64,000 nucleotides of DNA from Falsiroseomonas tokyonensis (GTDB taxonomy: Bacteria > Pseudomonadota > Alphaproteobacteria > Acetobacterales > Acetobacteraceae), in NCBI RefSeq assembly GCF_019024325.1, contig NZ_JAFNJS010000005.1, positions 186,001 through 250,000 on the forward strand. The letters are read 5' to 3'. A program made the translations under genes and the position numbers. The notes below the pieces were generated by a model that did not search any database, was not told where the DNA came from, and saw only the letters and a program-made list of their open reading frames with translations. Each line of letters starts with the position of its first letter. Within the stretch, counting starts at the first letter, position 1. Positions 62,213-64,000 of this stretch are shown here, in pieces.

Positions 62213-63106
62213 ATGCCCCATCGTCATACGGCCCTGGCGGGCGCGGTTGCCGCGACGCTCAGCCTCGCCGGCGCCGCCTTCGCCCAGAGCACCACGCCCA
62301 GCGCCACCACCCCCAATCTCGGCGCGGCCGGCCAGCCGGTGACGCAGCAAGGCCAGCGCGGCGGCCAGGATGCGGGCGCCACGGCGCAGTCGGTGAACCC
62401 CACGCCGATGCCCCCGGGCAGCCGCGCCGGCAATGCCCCCGGCATGGGCGGCACCACGGGCCCGGCAGGCCCCGCGAACCAGGGCGCCGCCGGCGGCCAG
62501 GCGGGCACCGCACCGCGCGTCGCGCCGGCCGATCCCGCGCAGCCGCAGGGCGGCCGCGGGCAGGCCGCCACCACGGCGCCGGATACGGCCGGCACCCGCG
62601 CCCAATCGGCGCCTGGCACCCGCGCCGAATCGGCGCCTGGCGCCAGCGTCGGCGCCGGTACCGCGCCGGCTACCGTGCCGCCCGGCCAGGCCGCGGCGCC
62701 GCTGCCTGGCTCCCGTCAGCCGGCGGGCACCGAGCGCCCCGGCACCACGGCGCAGCGCCCGCTGCCGGACGGCACCACCACCACCAGCCCGGGCGCTGGC
62801 GCCGGCACCATGCCGCCCGGCACGACTGCGACGGCGCCCGGGACCCCTGGTGCGGCGACTGGCGCCACCCGTCCGGCCGCCCCGGTCCAGGGCGGCGGCG
62901 AGGCGCGGCGCGAGGGCGCTCCGCTCTCCGGCGCCAATTCCTTCACCGAGGGCCAGGCCCGCGCCCGCATCGCCGATGCCGGCTACGCGGATGTCCAGCA
63001 GCTTCGCCTGGACGAGCAAGGCGTCTGGCGCGGCCGCGCGATGCGCAATGGCCAGATGACCGGCGTCGCCATGGACTACCAGGGCAACATCGTCGCCACC
63101 CCGTGA
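62213..63106 (+). CDS. Exported Pro/Ala/Gly-rich protein with PepSY-like C-terminus
   Basis: A 297-residue protein. [20 protein letters not shown] and cleavage near AFA-QS make it exported; GGAGGA precedes ATG. Residues about 25-240 are low complexity in Thr, Pro, Gly, Ala, with an 8-residue near repeat [16 protein letters not shown]. The last 60 residues form a compact domain ([43 protein letters not shown]) resembling PepSY-type or BamE-like small folds. Function unknown. Confidence 0.7.
   Translation: MPHRHTALAGAVAATLSLAGAAFAQSTTPSATTPNLGAAGQPVTQQGQRGGQDAGATAQSVNPTPMPPGSRAGNAPGMGGTTGPAGPANQGAAGGQAGTAPRVAPADPAQPQGGRGQAATTAPDTAGTRAQSAPGTRAESAPGASVGAGTAPATVPPGQAAAPLPGSRQPAGTERPGTTAQRPLPDGTTTTSPGAGAGTMPPGTTATAPGTPGAATGATRPAAPVQGGGEARREGAPLSGANSFTEGQARARIADAGYADVQQLRLDEQGVWRGRAMRNGQMTGVAMDYQGNIVATP
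62591..62638 (+). repeat. Two tandem 24-bp repeats inside the exported protein gene
   Basis: Units 62591-62614 and 62615-62638 differ at one base and encode GTRAQSAP and GTRAESAP. A third partial unit (GGCGCC) follows. Such in-frame repeats can change in copy number without frameshift. Confidence 0.75.
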
Positions 63107-63152
63107 CCCGTGAGACTTCGGCCCGGCCCTGCATTTCATTGAGGAAACGATC

Positions 63153-63845
63153 ATGACCCAACGCACCATCGCCCGGCTTTTCGACAGTTCCAGCTCCGCC
63201 CATGCGGCGGTCCGCAGCCTGGAGGCCGCCGGCTTCGCGCATGGCGACATCACCTACATGGGCAGCGCCGCCGAGGCCGGCTCCACCGTCACCGGCGCGG
63301 ATTCGCTGGCCGGCGGCGCCGGCACGACGCGCAGCACCACGACCGAACCTGCGACGGAGACGGGGGCGGCCACCGGCGCCTCGCTGGGCACCGTGGTGGG
63401 CGGCGGCGCGGGCCTGCTGGCCGGCATCGGCGCCCTGGCCATCCCCGGCGTCGGCCCGCTGGTCGCGGCGGGCTGGCTGATCGCGACGCTCACCGGCGCA
63501 GGCGTCGGCGCCGCGGCGGGCGGCCTGCTCGGCGCGCTCACCTCCGCCGGCGTCTCGGAGGAGCATGCCACCACCTATTCCGAGGGCCTGCGGCGCGGCG
63601 GCCACCTGGTGGCGGTCCGCACCGATGAAAGCCGCGCGGCCGAGGTGGAGCGGATCCTGCAGCAGCACAACCCGATCGACACGGATGCGCGCCAGCAGGA
63701 ATGGCGCAGCGGCGGCTGGGATCCGACGGCGGAAAGCGGCCGCAATCCCAAGCCCTATCCCTCGAACCGCCCGATCGGCCAGGCGCATGCCGATGCGCCC
63801 CTGGCGAATGACCCGACGCTGCGCCGCCCTGGCGACGTGGCCTGA
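63153..63845 (+). CDS. General-stress-protein-17M-like protein with glycine-zipper membrane region
   Basis: A 230-residue protein. The N-terminus [24 protein letters not shown] matches the start of the YflT/general stress 17M domain, which also ends here near [20 protein letters not shown]. Between them (about 75-130) is a Gly/Ala-rich hydrophobic segment resembling a glycine zipper. The C-terminus is hydrophilic. GAGGAAAC precedes ATG. A stress-linked envelope role is inferred. Followed by a strong terminator. Confidence 0.75.
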   Translation: MTQRTIARLFDSSSSAHAAVRSLEAAGFAHGDITYMGSAAEAGSTVTGADSLAGGAGTTRSTTTEPATETGAATGASLGTVVGGGAGLLAGIGALAIPGVGPLVAAGWLIATLTGAGVGAAAGGLLGALTSAGVSEEHATTYSEGLRRGGHLVAVRTDESRAAEVERILQQHNPIDTDARQQEWRSGGWDPTAESGRNPKPYPSNRPIGQAHADAPLANDPTLRRPGDVA

Positions 63846-63869
63846 GCCAAGGCCCCGGCGGGCTGAACC

Positions 63870-63898
63870 GGCCCTGGCACCGATCCGGTGCCAGGGCC
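63870..63898 (+). terminator. Strong hairpin terminator candidate
   Basis: GGCCCTGGCACC (63870-63881) pairs perfectly with GGTGCCAGGGCC (63887-63898) around GATCC, followed by CTTTCG. It lies 24 bases after the stop of the stress-like gene. The remaining bases to the window end hold no gene that I can see. Confidence 0.7.
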
Positions 63899-64000
63899 CT
63901 TTCGCCGAAAACGTCCGGGAAATTTTTGCGCTGCGGCATCGGCGATGCAACCGCCCCCGCTTCGTCCCCGTTACGCGGGTGTCGGTTCAGCCGCGGCAGG

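Noticed and set aside
63934-63955. A second copy of the proC-linked palindrome (shared CGATGCAACC near the window end)
   Set aside because: Only ten bases are shared and the terminal inverted repeats are absent, so it is probably chance.

Overview
The window is very GC-rich chromosomal DNA with dense genes, many ATGA/GTGA-type start/stop overlaps and several GTG/TTG starts. Gene content (aerobic catabolic modules, UvrB/UvrC, a phasin, a BMFP/UbiK-type protein, an EnvZ/OmpR/MarR operon, a CYTH protein) points to an alphaproteobacterium. An Acetobacteraceae (Roseomonas-like) host is my inference from general similarity and was not tested. I saw no rRNA, tRNA, CRISPR array, phage or complete insertion sequence.

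Layout. (1) 0-5.8 kb: a NitT/TauT-type ABC permease and ATPase, a PuuE-like deacetylase and an Asp/Glu/hydantoin racemase, then a convergent SelD-N-terminus-type flavoprotein and a D-aminoacylase, suggesting use of hydantoin-, ureide- or N-acyl-D-amino-acid-like nitrogen compounds. (2) 5.8-12.4 kb: a TetR-MFP-RND efflux operon with two matching 29-bp operator candidates, a VOC protein and an MFS transporter. (3) 12.5-22.8 kb: two paralogous amino-acid-type ABC transporters (only one has an ATPase gene) flank an opposite-strand operon for a three-subunit HcnABC/D-hydroxyproline-dehydrogenase-like flavoenzyme plus a DapA-family lyase; a DUF6282 hydrolase and HpxZ follow. (4) 22.9-36.5 kb: two sensor kinases whose N-terminal membrane domain resembles the plant ethylene-receptor domain bracket acyl-CoA and tyrosine/homogentisate catabolism (SDR, ACAD10/11-like pair with a kinase and DUF6285, CoA-transferase, HMG-CoA-lyase-like enzyme, fumarylacetoacetase, homogentisate dioxygenase, thiolase-like plus DUF35 pair). 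(5) 36.6-48.9 kb: housekeeping genes (prs, pgeF, midA-like, lgt, hldD, UbiK-type, ybjN-like, proC, a COQ9/TetR-like gene, phasin, and a MarR/OmpR/EnvZ operon). A 185-bp MITE-like element sits exactly at the proC stop codon. (6) 49-64 kb: GNAT and NTF2-like proteins, a tandem pair of uncharacterised polytopic membrane proteins coupled to moaE/moaD, a lipoprotein, pgsA, uvrC, folB, a folM-like SDR, small secreted/glycine-zipper proteins, uvrB, CYTH and two low-complexity envelope/stress-type proteins.

The most unusual items are the two ethylene-receptor-like sensor kinases (one retaining every residue I could compare, the other lacking the key Asp), the tandem membrane proteins next to MoaD/MoaE, the one-ATPase double ABC transporter around the flavoenzyme operon, the paired TetR operators, the proC-linked MITE-like element, and a 22-residue membrane peptide whose overlap seems to drive translation of a lipoprotein. 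All functional statements are by motif and family recognition from the sequence alone.
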